From COE1 sp036310845 (GTDB lineage: Bacteria > Bacillota > Clostridia > Lachnospirales > Lachnospiraceae), in contig JAXJRB010000203.1 in the NCBI GenBank assembly GCA_036310845.1, positions 3,096-67,095 on the forward strand: a DNA stretch of 64,000 nt, written 5' to 3'. The notes under the pieces were generated by a model. It searched no databases, had not been told where the DNA came from, and saw only the letters and a program-made list of their open reading frames with translations. This document shows, piece after piece, positions 26,051 to 34,753 of this stretch. Position 1 is the first letter of the stretch. Each line of letters opens with the position of its first letter. The position numbers and the translations under genes are program-made.

Positions 26051-26770
26051 TTACAAATTAAATGCTTGAGAAAGTATATAGTATATTGGATAGTATTTTC
26101 TGACTATCATCTCAGACTCGCTTTTCATAAATAACTGATTATCTATTCGTGACGTCTCTCCTCCCATATCGTATCCAGCTACTATATCATCTATCAAACA
26201 AAACTTCGCTCCCTTACGATAACACTTTACAATCCAATCATAATCTGCCCGCATCTTATATTTCTCGTCAAAGCAATATTTCTTCAATAGACGTGTCGGT
26301 GCTACAACACTTTGATGACAAGGCATCTTATAGTGTAGCAAACCTCTCAATACTGTATGATTATTTTTCTTGAAATCATAAACCCCTAAAGGCTTTCCGT
26401 CTTGCATCATACATGTATTACCACAATATATTGCCTCTCCGCCTCGTTCTATCTGTTCTGCCAAAGATGACAAAGTACTTTTTTCATATAGAACATCTCC
26501 TGCATTTACAAAGATAATATAATCTCCCTTTGCCCTCCCAATTCCCTTGTTCATCGCATTATACACGCCTGTATCCTTTTCAGAATACACTTTAATATGG
26601 GCATCATACTTTTGTTTCATATTCTCTACAATCTCTAATGTACAATCCTTCGATTTACCATCAATAATTAAATACTCATAATCCCGATAATCCTGCACCA
26701 GTACGCTCTCCATTGTTTTTTCAATATCTGCCTGTGCATTATAGGTCACTGTAATAATCGTATATTTCAC
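26051..26770 (-). CDS. family 2 glycosyltransferase (WcaA-like)
   Basis: This is a compact 239-residue GT-A enzyme: KYTIITVTYNAQADIEKTM, YLIIDGKSKDCTLEI, YSEKDTGVYNAMNKGIGRA, FVNAGDVLYE as the DxD-equivalent (NAGD), MPCHQSVVAPTRLL and MRADYDWIVKCYRKG. This is one of the few glycan-operon genes without the recurring Rossmann module. The start is GTG at 26770 with AGGAG six bases upstream. It lies 25 bases from the preceding gene and 37 from the next. Confidence 0.9.
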   Translation of the reverse strand: MKYTIITVTYNAQADIEKTMESVLVQDYRDYEYLIIDGKSKDCTLEIVENMKQKYDAHIKVYSEKDTGVYNAMNKGIGRAKGDYIIFVNAGDVLYEKSTLSSLAEQIERGGEAIYCGNTCMMQDGKPLGVYDFKKNNHTVLRGLLHYKMPCHQSVVAPTRLLKKYCFDEKYKMRADYDWIVKCYRKGAKFCLIDDIVAGYDMGGETSRIDNQLFMKSESEMIVRKYYPIYYILSQAFNL

Positions 26771-26795
26771 AATTAACTCCTATTTTCTCTCCACT

Positions 26796-27248
26796 TTACA
26801 TTTCATTCACAATATCTTTAATTGACAACACATCACAACTACTCTTATTCTGAAGCAAGCTTTTTATTGTCTCATACTGTAAAAAGGGGGTCACAATTAT
26901 GACATCTGTCTCAGGGAAATCATCATCCGGTGTCAAAACAGGTCTATCAACAAAAACTTCACCTGCATTCCTGTCTATTACATATTCTAGCGTAAGCTCC
27001 GATTCTTTTAATTCATTCATCAATGCCTTACCCAAATCGCTCATACCATAAATAGCAACTTTCCTATATCCCTTATCCCACAAATAATCAGCAATACTTT
27101 TTTTTCCCTGTAAATTAGTCATCCACTGCAAATTTAATAAAAACATTGCATAAAACTTATTCACATTCTTCTTATTATTCTGGTTTATCTTTGCCAATAT
27201 ATAAACAGTCACACCCAAGCCTATTATTAAAACGAATAATATGCCCAT
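26796..27248 (-). CDS. membrane-anchored stand-alone Rossmann-like module
   Basis: The 150-residue protein has one N-terminal membrane helix (MGILFVLIIGLGVTVYILAK) and then only the recurring module: KVAIYGMSDLGKALMNELKE, YVIDRNAGEVFVDRPVLTP, TDVIIVTPFLQYETI. The module occupies roughly residues 60-150. No catalytic domain is present, so it could tether or scaffold enzymes at the membrane. That idea is inference. It resembles the soluble stand-alone version at 32534. ATG 27248 has AAGGAG 11 bases upstream. Confidence 0.65.
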   Translation of the reverse strand: MGILFVLIIGLGVTVYILAKINQNNKKNVNKFYAMFLLNLQWMTNLQGKKSIADYLWDKGYRKVAIYGMSDLGKALMNELKESELTLEYVIDRNAGEVFVDRPVLTPDDDFPETDVIIVTPFLQYETIKSLLQNKSSCDVLSIKDIVNEM

Positions 27249-27276
27249 ATAATCTACTTCTCCTTCTTAAAACCAA

Positions 27277-28782
27277 TCAAGGTACTATCCATATCTGTTT
27301 GTTCAGGATTAATCCTCGCTCTTGCAAGAAATCAATTACATTTTCCCGCCCAGAGCCAAAACAGACTCCATAATAATTCTCTTTATCTATAGGTAACTCT
27401 TCCGGTTGAATTATAGGAAGTCCACAGTACTCTCCCCTCTTATTTTTATCTACAAAAGCAACTATCTCTAGTTTTGGACACAAAGTATTCAAAATCTGAA
27501 ATGCATATCCTCCCATTTTACCAGCCCCCCATAAATATATTTTACCGGAAGCCAATTCTTCTTTTATTTTCGCATGATATAAAGTTCTTCGCTGCATCCC
27601 TTCACAAGAAAGATAAACATTAGCTAAAATACCCGCTGTCTCTGTTGCTTTGCTAATTAACTTATCAAAATCTCCTACTTCTATGCACGGTCGTCCCTGA
27701 ACATATTCATAAAATTCTGCTATTTGCTTTCTAACCTTATGTCTTGCAAAGTTTTCATTCCATGTATCAATAGCACACTCATGTATTGCTTTAACCTTTC
27801 CATTCGCATACCACTTTAGACAATTATCCAAATTATCTACAATACTTCGTAACGAAAAATCTTTACTTATAAACGCATTCTTTTCATTTATAAACACTTC
27901 CGGAACTCCTGCGACCGGTGTTGAAACAATGCACAAGTCATAGGTCAATGCTTCTACCATGGAAGATGGAAATGACTCATTATAGCTTGTACACAGTAAA
28001 CAATCGTTCTCTTCCAGTAAAGGGACAATATCGCTAACAAATCCTGTAAAAATAACTTTATCTTCTAATCCCTTATCTTTCACATACTGCACACATTCAT
28101 TGGCATATATATCATTCATATCTCCCGCAATTGTCAGAGTTATACGATATTGTTTCATACAAATTTCACATGCCTTTATTGCCATGAGCTGATTCTTATA
28201 TCCGCATAAACTCCCTAACATAAGGATATGTATTTCGTCGTTAGGATATTTTCTTTTTCTCTTTACTTCATCCCGCAATGCTACGGGACGCACACATCTG
28301 GATGTAATCCCTAACTGCCTACTCCAACGCTCCATATACATCCTAGAATCACACAGATGATAATGCGAATAAATATCACCTTGGCAACAGGCAAACTCTT
28401 CTTCTCTCAAAGAATAAATATCCATAATGTGTGGAATGTGCAGCTTTCTTGCTACTATCTCAACCGCAATATTTAACTGTACACTATGCAAAAGCGCAAT
28501 CTTTTCTCTTTTTACCAGTTCCTCAACAGCTATGCTGCTCTTTATAGCACCAAGCAAATCAATATCACAAAAATTAAATGCTGTCGTATACTCTAACGCA
28601 CAATGCGACATCCCATATTGTTCACACCTTCTTACATATTCTTCATTCGCTTTTCCTTGAGAATCTGAAGGTATTACAACAATTACCTCATACAAATCTG
28701 CCATCAACCTTGCCTGTTGCAATAGCAAATTTCCTGCTCCGCCAAGTCCATGTGCTATATCCAAAAAAAAAGCAATTTTCAT
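27277..28782 (-). CDS. GT4-like glycosyltransferase with C-terminal Rossmann-like module
   Basis: The 501-residue protein starts as a GT-B family 4 transferase (MKIAFFLDIAHGLGGAGNLL). It has HILMLGSLCGYKNQLMAIKA, VIFTGFVSDIVPLLEENDCL and the donor-site ESFPSSMVEALTYDLCIVST with GVPEVFINEKNAFI (the EX7E region). From ~410 to the end it carries the recurring module (KIYLWGAGKMGGYAFQIL, AFVDKNKRGEYCGLPII, GVCFGSGRENVIDFL). A 9-base T tract lies at codons 4-7 (28763-28771). The start overlaps no gene but lies within 6 bases of the upstream stop codon, suggesting coupling. Confidence 0.85.
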   Translation of the reverse strand: MKIAFFLDIAHGLGGAGNLLLQQARLMADLYEVIVVIPSDSQGKANEEYVRRCEQYGMSHCALEYTTAFNFCDIDLLGAIKSSIAVEELVKREKIALLHSVQLNIAVEIVARKLHIPHIMDIYSLREEEFACCQGDIYSHYHLCDSRMYMERWSRQLGITSRCVRPVALRDEVKRKRKYPNDEIHILMLGSLCGYKNQLMAIKACEICMKQYRITLTIAGDMNDIYANECVQYVKDKGLEDKVIFTGFVSDIVPLLEENDCLLCTSYNESFPSSMVEALTYDLCIVSTPVAGVPEVFINEKNAFISKDFSLRSIVDNLDNCLKWYANGKVKAIHECAIDTWNENFARHKVRKQIAEFYEYVQGRPCIEVGDFDKLISKATETAGILANVYLSCEGMQRRTLYHAKIKEELASGKIYLWGAGKMGGYAFQILNTLCPKLEIVAFVDKNKRGEYCGLPIIQPEELPIDKENYYGVCFGSGRENVIDFLQERGLILNKQIWIVP

Positions 28783-28788
28783 CGAATA

Positions 28789-29676
28789 TCAATACTCCCA
28801 TACTATATCTTCTTTTAAGACTTTTGCCGGAATTCCTCCTATAATACAATTATCCTTATTTATCTCTTTATTCACGATTGCATTCGTAGCAACAACGACA
28901 TCATTGCCAATCACTGTTCCTTTTAATATACTGCACCCCTTCGCTAACCAGGCATGATTTCCTATTGTGATATCCCGGCTATTATTCAATCTTTCGCTTT
29001 TATTCATATTATATATTTTATGTCCATCAGTGCTTCTAATCGTTACGTCTTGAGCAAACAAACAATCACTTCCTACAGTAATCGTTGTACCCTCACCTGC
29101 CACGATAGATGCCTTATATACATACGTTCTTTTCCCTATATGTATCACATTATTATTATCATCTATTCGAAGTTCTGTTTTAAGAACAGATACATCATCC
29201 TCTAATATAATATGATTATAATTTCCCGAAATGTTTGTTACCATTTTAGAAAATTCTATATTTTTACCAAATTCAATCACATTACATTTTCCTGTAACAT
29301 GTTTTCTTATTAACCAGCAGTTAAATATTATTTTTAAACTCCAGTCTCGAACTAATATTACATTTGTTCTTATGAAGTTACGATGCAACCACTCCTCCAA
29401 CGTTTTACAATATTTTTGCTTATCTTCCTTTAACCTGTTTAAGACAATATGTTTATCATTAGAATTAAAACAAATGATAAACATATACCTTTTCCTCTTT
29501 GCTTCGTCTGATACTGCTTCATACGATAAAACAGGTATACTATCTATTTCTTTAATCTCAGCATGATTGACATCGCAAAATGCATAAATTAAATGTTGCA
29601 AATGTATTCGTTTCAAAAAATAGTATGTACTAACGCCTATTTTTCCTGCCCCATATAAAATAATTCTATTTTTCAT
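28789..29676 (-). CDS. Rossmann-like module fused to left-handed beta-helix acyltransferase
   Basis: The 295-residue protein begins with the recurring module (RIILYGAGKIGVSTYYFLKR, FCDVNHAEI, MFIICFNSND). Residues ~150-290 have hexapeptide repeats of an acetyltransferase: GSDCLFAQDVTIRSTDGHK, ITIGNHAWLAKGCSILKGTV, IGNDVVVATNAIVNKEI and the terminal IIGGIPAKVLKED. A PglD-type sugar N- or O-acetyltransferase architecture is suggested: PglD likewise pairs an N-terminal Rossmann domain with a beta-helix. I choose ATG 29676, which overlaps the upstream stop codon and aligns with MKNRII of the gene at 34754; an ATG at 29691 is possible. Confidence 0.85.
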   Translation of the reverse strand: MKNRIILYGAGKIGVSTYYFLKRIHLQHLIYAFCDVNHAEIKEIDSIPVLSYEAVSDEAKRKRYMFIICFNSNDKHIVLNRLKEDKQKYCKTLEEWLHRNFIRTNVILVRDWSLKIIFNCWLIRKHVTGKCNVIEFGKNIEFSKMVTNISGNYNHIILEDDVSVLKTELRIDDNNNVIHIGKRTYVYKASIVAGEGTTITVGSDCLFAQDVTIRSTDGHKIYNMNKSERLNNSRDITIGNHAWLAKGCSILKGTVIGNDVVVATNAIVNKEINKDNCIIGGIPAKVLKEDIVWEY

Positions 29677-31570
29677 CTTCCTTATATGCATATATCCATC
29701 CCATATTACTTGCCTTATCTACACACCAATAAGAAAATCCTGCTTCTACAAAGTCTTCCAGCAATTTCTCTTTTCCTCGATAGTGCCACTCACACATAAT
29801 AAAGGAAAATTCCTGTAAAAGTCTGGTTTCTACTAAATCACGGATGATATTATATTCCTCACCCTCACAATTCATTTTTATCACCAAATTCTTACCTGTG
29901 TGTTTCTCAATTAAAGGTTGCAATTCTTCCGTTGCTCTCCTTACCTCAATCCTTTGTACTTGTTCTTCTTTTTCGAGAATTAGATTCATATCTTTATATA
30001 AATCCTTCGCTTTTTCTCGCACTTCTATAATTGTGCTCTGTGCACATGACATATTCGTATTATATTTAATCTCTCTCTTTTCCGTTTCATTGCTAATTCC
30101 AAATGGATTTAATACCAAACGATCTGTTCCGATATATTCTCTTAAATTCTCTTCTGCTCTAGCATATGTATCCGGAAAAGGCTCATACATATATACTTTC
30201 TCTACATTCTTCATATTCAAAAAGCATAAAGCACTATCTCCTATCGAACCACCTATATCAAATACAATATCTTTTTTATTATTATTTATACCATATCGAT
30301 ATATGTTAGCTCCAAAAACCTCCCTTACACTCTCATACTCATCATATGAGCTAACACAAAAGTCTTTTCCTTTTATATCTAATAATAATTTTCCTGTATC
30401 AGTTATTCCCTTAATGAAATTCTCTTTTTCAAAAAGTTCTTGTCCAAACTTAATTTTTTGATATGGCAATTCATATTTATCATGTAATTCATGTGCCACT
30501 CCCATCGCTTCATTTAAATTGGCAATCATCAATATAATCGTATCAAATTTTTCTTTTTGAATATCAGATTGCTTACCTATTTCTTTTCCAGCATAAAAAC
30601 CACTTCTACTTCTATCTACATACATTCTGACATTATATTTGTTAGCGATTTCACCTTCGTATTTCTTATAATAATTTCCTAATCCATACACTATCACTGT
30701 TTGTTTCTCTTTATCCTCTTTTCTATGATAAACACCACGGAACAAGCTTGGAAATGTGCATTTAACTTCTTCAGAGATTGCTATTTCATCTGGCAAATCA
30801 AAATTTTCTTTGTCCTCATCCATCATCATTGCCTTGACAATCTCTTCACTTCCACTATGCACTCCGGAACCATCAAACCCTATATTTTTAATAAATGAAC
30901 AATATGGATTCAAGCACAAACCACCATGTTTAATCACACTGAGCCCCCAGAACACAGCCCATGAATCAGTATATCCCTTGATGTTGCCAGCCAAAATATC
31001 CTCCATATCATTTCCCCAAAGTGCTAACTCTTCAGAAAGTTTCATGTCTTTTTTCATACATGCAGTGATTTCATAATCAATCTCTAACTTATCCCATCTG
31101 TCTTTCCAGGTTCCCCATCCCAAAGAAGAAATACGTCCGCAGAAATACGCATCTTTCTTTTTCTCAGCCCAATCTAACGGCCAAGCATATCCGCTCACAG
31201 AATACACTTTTTCCTGTTCCTTATACTTGTCTAAACATTGTCTCATAAATGTCATAAAATTGGGTGTTGTAAGACAGTCATCTTCAAGAACAACTACTGC
31301 TTCATTCTCTTGAAATACATAATTTACTCCATCCAAAATAGCTTTTCTAAGCCCTTTATTAACATCACTCAGTCTATAAACAACTTCACACCAATCTATA
31401 TTTCTAATTACTTCCTTGGTCTTTTCCCATTCAACACGATGCTTTTCCAACTTCAACCCGTCTTGGAAAATATATACTTTATCTACACCAATATTTTTTT
31501 TCAAAGCCTCCAATGTCTGACCCAGATGATAACTTCTATTATACGCAAATATAATAACCCCTATCTTCAT
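29666..31570 (-). CDS. glycosyltransferase / Rossmann-like module / FkbM methyltransferase triple fusion
   Basis: This 634-residue fusion has three parts. Residues 1-270 form a GT-A glycosyltransferase (KIGVIIFAYNRSYHLGQTLE, YIFQDGLK, VVVLEDDCLTTPNFMTFM as DxD, SSLGWGTWKDRWDKL). Residues ~285-385 are the recurring module (QTVIVYGLGNYYKKYEGEI, YVDRSRSGFYAGKEIGKQ, TIILMIANLNEA). Residues ~420-630 are an FkbM methyltransferase (DIVFDIGGSIGDSALCFL, YMYEPFPDTYARAEENL, NLVIKMNCEGEEYNII, FIMCEWHYRG). Transfer of a sugar and its methylation may be done by one polypeptide. ATG 31570 has AAGGGG. It overlaps the next gene by 11 bases. An 8-base A tract lies at 31494-31501. Confidence 0.88.
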   Translation of the reverse strand: MKIGVIIFAYNRSYHLGQTLEALKKNIGVDKVYIFQDGLKLEKHRVEWEKTKEVIRNIDWCEVVYRLSDVNKGLRKAILDGVNYVFQENEAVVVLEDDCLTTPNFMTFMRQCLDKYKEQEKVYSVSGYAWPLDWAEKKKDAYFCGRISSLGWGTWKDRWDKLEIDYEITACMKKDMKLSEELALWGNDMEDILAGNIKGYTDSWAVFWGLSVIKHGGLCLNPYCSFIKNIGFDGSGVHSGSEEIVKAMMMDEDKENFDLPDEIAISEEVKCTFPSLFRGVYHRKEDKEKQTVIVYGLGNYYKKYEGEIANKYNVRMYVDRSRSGFYAGKEIGKQSDIQKEKFDTIILMIANLNEAMGVAHELHDKYELPYQKIKFGQELFEKENFIKGITDTGKLLLDIKGKDFCVSSYDEYESVREVFGANIYRYGINNNKKDIVFDIGGSIGDSALCFLNMKNVEKVYMYEPFPDTYARAEENLREYIGTDRLVLNPFGISNETEKREIKYNTNMSCAQSTIIEVREKAKDLYKDMNLILEKEEQVQRIEVRRATEELQPLIEKHTGKNLVIKMNCEGEEYNIIRDLVETRLLQEFSFIMCEWHYRGKEKLLEDFVEAGFSYWCVDKASNMGWIYAYKEDEK

Positions 31571-31582
31571 ATACCAATCCCC

Positions 31583-32518
31583 TTATTTTTTCTCAAGTAC
31601 CGTAATACAATCCAAACTTTTCTCTCCATACCAATCAATGACTTCTTGCTCTACAATTCGAAACCCTACACGATGCGCCATATATGCAAATACATTTTTG
31701 CCCATAAAGCATCTTGCATGCGATGCAGTTGTAAAATCTGCTTTGTAATCTTCTTCATAATTTGAATGATGCAATAGGGCTTTTCCGCCCTTCTTTAATA
31801 CTCTATAAATATCTTTAAGATACTCATACACATCAAACAATTCAAAATGAACCATAGAATCATAAGAAAATACAGATGTATATGCATCCGAATCCAGCTT
31901 TTCCAAATTAAAACCATTGTTTTTATAATAAACAATATTATCTTTATCCTTAAATCGCTCTTTGCATATCACCATATTCTCTTCCAAAATATCTACCAAT
32001 GTAACTTTTCCCGCTTTATCAACATAATGTGGTACATGTCGCCCATGTCCGCATGCAATTTCAATCACATTATCAAGGTTTAAAGACTTGAATTTATCTA
32101 AAAATGTACTCTCTTCGCCCCAAAATACTGCAACTGCTTTCTCATCTTCTGCATCCTCAAACCATTTGTCATTTTGCGTTGCATGATGAAAGGCACACCA
32201 CTCTCTATAAAAAACATGTTGCTCTTCTTCTAACAACTTATAACACTCGTCCATCAAAAAAACTTCTACATTATTTTCTTCAATGTCACGCTTCACCGTT
32301 TTTGCAATCTGTTCATCCTCTATTGCAACCAAATATTTTCTATTCTTTTTTAATGCTTCACACAATGATATTACATTTCTACCACAACACTGCTTTATTT
32401 CTTCATAATTACGATCTACAAAACATTCTATCCGCTCTTCTAAGCCTCTCCATTTCAAAAATTCATACATCCATTTTCCTTTATTACCTGCCCCATATAT
32501 CACAAATGAATTCTCCAT
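31583..32518 (-). CDS. Rossmann-like module fused to class I SAM methyltransferase
   Basis: Residues 1-105 are the recurring module (SFVIYGAGNKGKWMYEFLKW, CFVDRNYEEIKQCCGRN, KYLVAIEDEQI). Residues ~135-305 are a Methyltransf_11/25-like domain: NVIEIACGHGRHVPHYVDKA for SAM binding, KVTLVDILEENMVICKERF, SVFSYDSMVHFELFDVYEYL and IYRVLKKGGKALLHHSNY. It probably methylates a sugar intermediate or the glycan end; the substrate is not predictable. ATG 32518 has CAGGAGA upstream and the gene follows the stand-alone module gene by 15 bases. Confidence 0.85.
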   Translation of the reverse strand: MENSFVIYGAGNKGKWMYEFLKWRGLEERIECFVDRNYEEIKQCCGRNVISLCEALKKNRKYLVAIEDEQIAKTVKRDIEENNVEVFLMDECYKLLEEEQHVFYREWCAFHHATQNDKWFEDAEDEKAVAVFWGEESTFLDKFKSLNLDNVIEIACGHGRHVPHYVDKAGKVTLVDILEENMVICKERFKDKDNIVYYKNNGFNLEKLDSDAYTSVFSYDSMVHFELFDVYEYLKDIYRVLKKGGKALLHHSNYEEDYKADFTTASHARCFMGKNVFAYMAHRVGFRIVEQEVIDWYGEKSLDCITVLEKK

Positions 32519-32533
32519 AATCTATCTCCTGTA

Positions 32534-32974
32534 TTACTGTACTAATTCTAGCAGTGACACTACTTTTGTAATTTCCTTCTTCAAAAGCATACCTTTGATT
32601 TCTTCCACAAATCCCATTGCTGTGATTACTACGGTTGCATCCTCTTTCACAGCATTAATATCCGCAACTGAAAGAAACGGAATCCCTTTATAATCCATAC
32701 CGGACTTTGTAATCTTGCTATCAGAGATTCCTATCACTTGAACGCCTTCTCTTATACAAAAGTCAATCAAAAAAACCGCCATATCTGATGCACCGTAAAT
32801 GATAATCTTATCAATCGCTTTTTGTTGACACTTTTCGCTAATTGTTTTCCCCTGGCTATAAAGTCTAATCCACTCTTGCGCACACTTTAAACGCATATTA
32901 GCGTGATTTAGTTGGTCAATATATTCCTGTTCCAACATACTCCAACTATTTTTTTCTACATTCGTATTATCCAC
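32534..32974 (-). CDS. soluble stand-alone Rossmann-like module
   Basis: This 146-residue protein consists of a short helical lead (SWSMLEQEYIDQLNHANMRL) and the recurring module: KIIIYGASDMAVFLIDFCIR, IGISDSKITKSGMDYKGIPF, ATVVITAMGFVEEIKGML. It has no catalytic partner domain and no membrane helix. The start is a GTG at 32974 that overlaps the asnB-like stop codon by 8 bases, implying translational coupling. It could be a regulatory, sugar-nucleotide-binding or docking protein. None of these is demonstrated. Confidence 0.65.
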   Translation of the reverse strand: MDNTNVEKNSWSMLEQEYIDQLNHANMRLKCAQEWIRLYSQGKTISEKCQQKAIDKIIIYGASDMAVFLIDFCIREGVQVIGISDSKITKSGMDYKGIPFLSVADINAVKEDATVVITAMGFVEEIKGMLLKKEITKVVSLLELVQ

Positions 32975-34751
32975 AATCGATTACCGCCTTTTTCCACAAA
33001 TATGGGGCAATTGTTGTCCAAACTTTTTCCCCTGCTGAATAATCTCTTCTATCGTTCATATAAAAATCCTGAATATACATCTTTGCTAATAGTGGATTAA
33101 TCAATTCACATTCATAAAACTCTTTCGAACTTACTGTATCCACCAAAAACTCTTTCAACTCTCCATGAAACCATTCTGTCAATGGAGAATTAAATCCTAA
33201 CTTTAATTTCCTATACAAAACCTCTTTAGACATAAACGGCATCGCCATATCTCGTACAATTGCTTTCAAGTAGTCATTTTGTATCTTTGACGCCGCAGGA
33301 ATTGAAAACGCAAATGACACGATTCGATAATCCATAAACGGCATTCTGATTTCTACGCTGTTCGCCATACTATATCTATCATAATTTCTTAATAATGTCG
33401 GCAACGTCTTTTGATGTGTTTCTTCATATAATATTTTATTAAATGCATCTATATTGTGACTCTGCACTCCTACACCGATTCTAGGACTTTTACTCGCTCT
33501 GCGGAAAAATTCATCTTCCGTTAGTCTACTCTCGCTCATACAAGTCTCATTATATATTTTATAAAGTCGGGACAGCTTATCTTTCTCCCCTATTACTTCT
33601 CTTCCATAATAAAATAAATCAAATACATATCCGCCAAACAGTTCATCTGCTCCATGTCCATCCAAAGATACCGATACTCCCGAATTTTTTATAGCTTTAT
33701 AAGTTTGTAAAAAAACCCTTGGTATTGTTGCAATCGGATCCTCGCACATATATATGTCATTCATCATCTCTTCTGGTGTAATATGTGCATGAATTGGCAC
33801 CTCTGTTAAGGAGATTCCTATATGTTCTGCCGCTTTTTTTGCATATGCGGTCTCATCAATAATCGAATAAGGCATACTTCCCACAAATGCATGCTGCCAA
33901 TCTCTTTGTACATCATTTTCTTTCCCCAAATAACTCATTGCACCTATCACAGTACTCGAATCAACGCCTCCGCTCAATGCAGTTCCTAAAGGCACATCAC
34001 TTCGCATTCTGATTTTACATGCATCCAAAAATAACTCTCGAAACAGTTCTACCTGTTCTTCATATCTTTCCGGAACATCTATCAGATGTTCTAACGTCTC
34101 CCACCATTTCTTAACATGAAGCTTTCCCTCTAATAAGATTGCACAATTTCCCGGTAGCAATTTTTGAATTCCTTGTATCGTACAATCCTTACCATTTTCA
34201 AAAGAAAAATAATCATAATTTTTATCAAACAATCTATAATTAATATTTCTTTGCTTCATAACTGAAAAAAAGCTCTTCATCTCTGAACCAAAATAGAATC
34301 CGTTTTCATCCTCATAATAATACAATGGCTTTATTCCAAATCTATCTCTGCTCAAAAAAAGTTTTCTTTCCTTGGTATCCCATATTGCAGCGCCCCACAT
34401 ACCATTGCATTTATTCTGAGCCTCTTCTCCCCAGTGTATATATGCCTTTAACAAAACTTCTGTATCACTTTTCGTTCGGAATGAATAACCTACCGACTGA
34501 AGCTCTTTACGAAGTTCAATATAATTATAAATTTCTCCATTAAATACAATCCAATATCTCTCTGTTTCATCAGAGAATGGTTGATTGGCTGCTTCTGTTG
34601 TGTCAATAATTGCTAATCTAGCATGTGCCAATGTAGCTTGTGGTAATTGTTTCACCTGTAATGCATCTGGCCCTCTATGCTCTATTCTTTTAATACATTC
34701 CCACGCTTTTTCCTCTGATATTTTCCCTACACAACCAAAAATACCACACAT
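32967..34751 (-). CDS. asnB: AsnB-type glutamine-dependent amidotransferase (asparagine synthetase family)
   Basis: The 594-residue protein begins MCGIFGCVGK, so Cys2 is the class II glutaminase nucleophile. RIEHRGPDALQVK, HARLAIID and NGEIYNYIELRKEL complete the N-terminal domain. The synthetase domain carries the PP-loop SGGVDSSTVIGAM, LDGHGADELFGGY, and MANSVEIRMPFMDYRIVSFA. Within surface-glycan clusters such proteins often amidate a uronic acid or amino-acid substituent rather than make free asparagine. That role here is inference. Single-copy housekeeping function cannot be excluded. It lacks the recurring module and is coupled to the stand-alone module gene. Confidence 0.92.
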   Translation of the reverse strand: MCGIFGCVGKISEEKAWECIKRIEHRGPDALQVKQLPQATLAHARLAIIDTTEAANQPFSDETERYWIVFNGEIYNYIELRKELQSVGYSFRTKSDTEVLLKAYIHWGEEAQNKCNGMWGAAIWDTKERKLFLSRDRFGIKPLYYYEDENGFYFGSEMKSFFSVMKQRNINYRLFDKNYDYFSFENGKDCTIQGIQKLLPGNCAILLEGKLHVKKWWETLEHLIDVPERYEEQVELFRELFLDACKIRMRSDVPLGTALSGGVDSSTVIGAMSYLGKENDVQRDWQHAFVGSMPYSIIDETAYAKKAAEHIGISLTEVPIHAHITPEEMMNDIYMCEDPIATIPRVFLQTYKAIKNSGVSVSLDGHGADELFGGYVFDLFYYGREVIGEKDKLSRLYKIYNETCMSESRLTEDEFFRRASKSPRIGVGVQSHNIDAFNKILYEETHQKTLPTLLRNYDRYSMANSVEIRMPFMDYRIVSFAFSIPAASKIQNDYLKAIVRDMAMPFMSKEVLYRKLKLGFNSPLTEWFHGELKEFLVDTVSSKEFYECELINPLLAKMYIQDFYMNDRRDYSAGEKVWTTIAPYLWKKAVIDCG

Positions 34752-34753
34752 AT

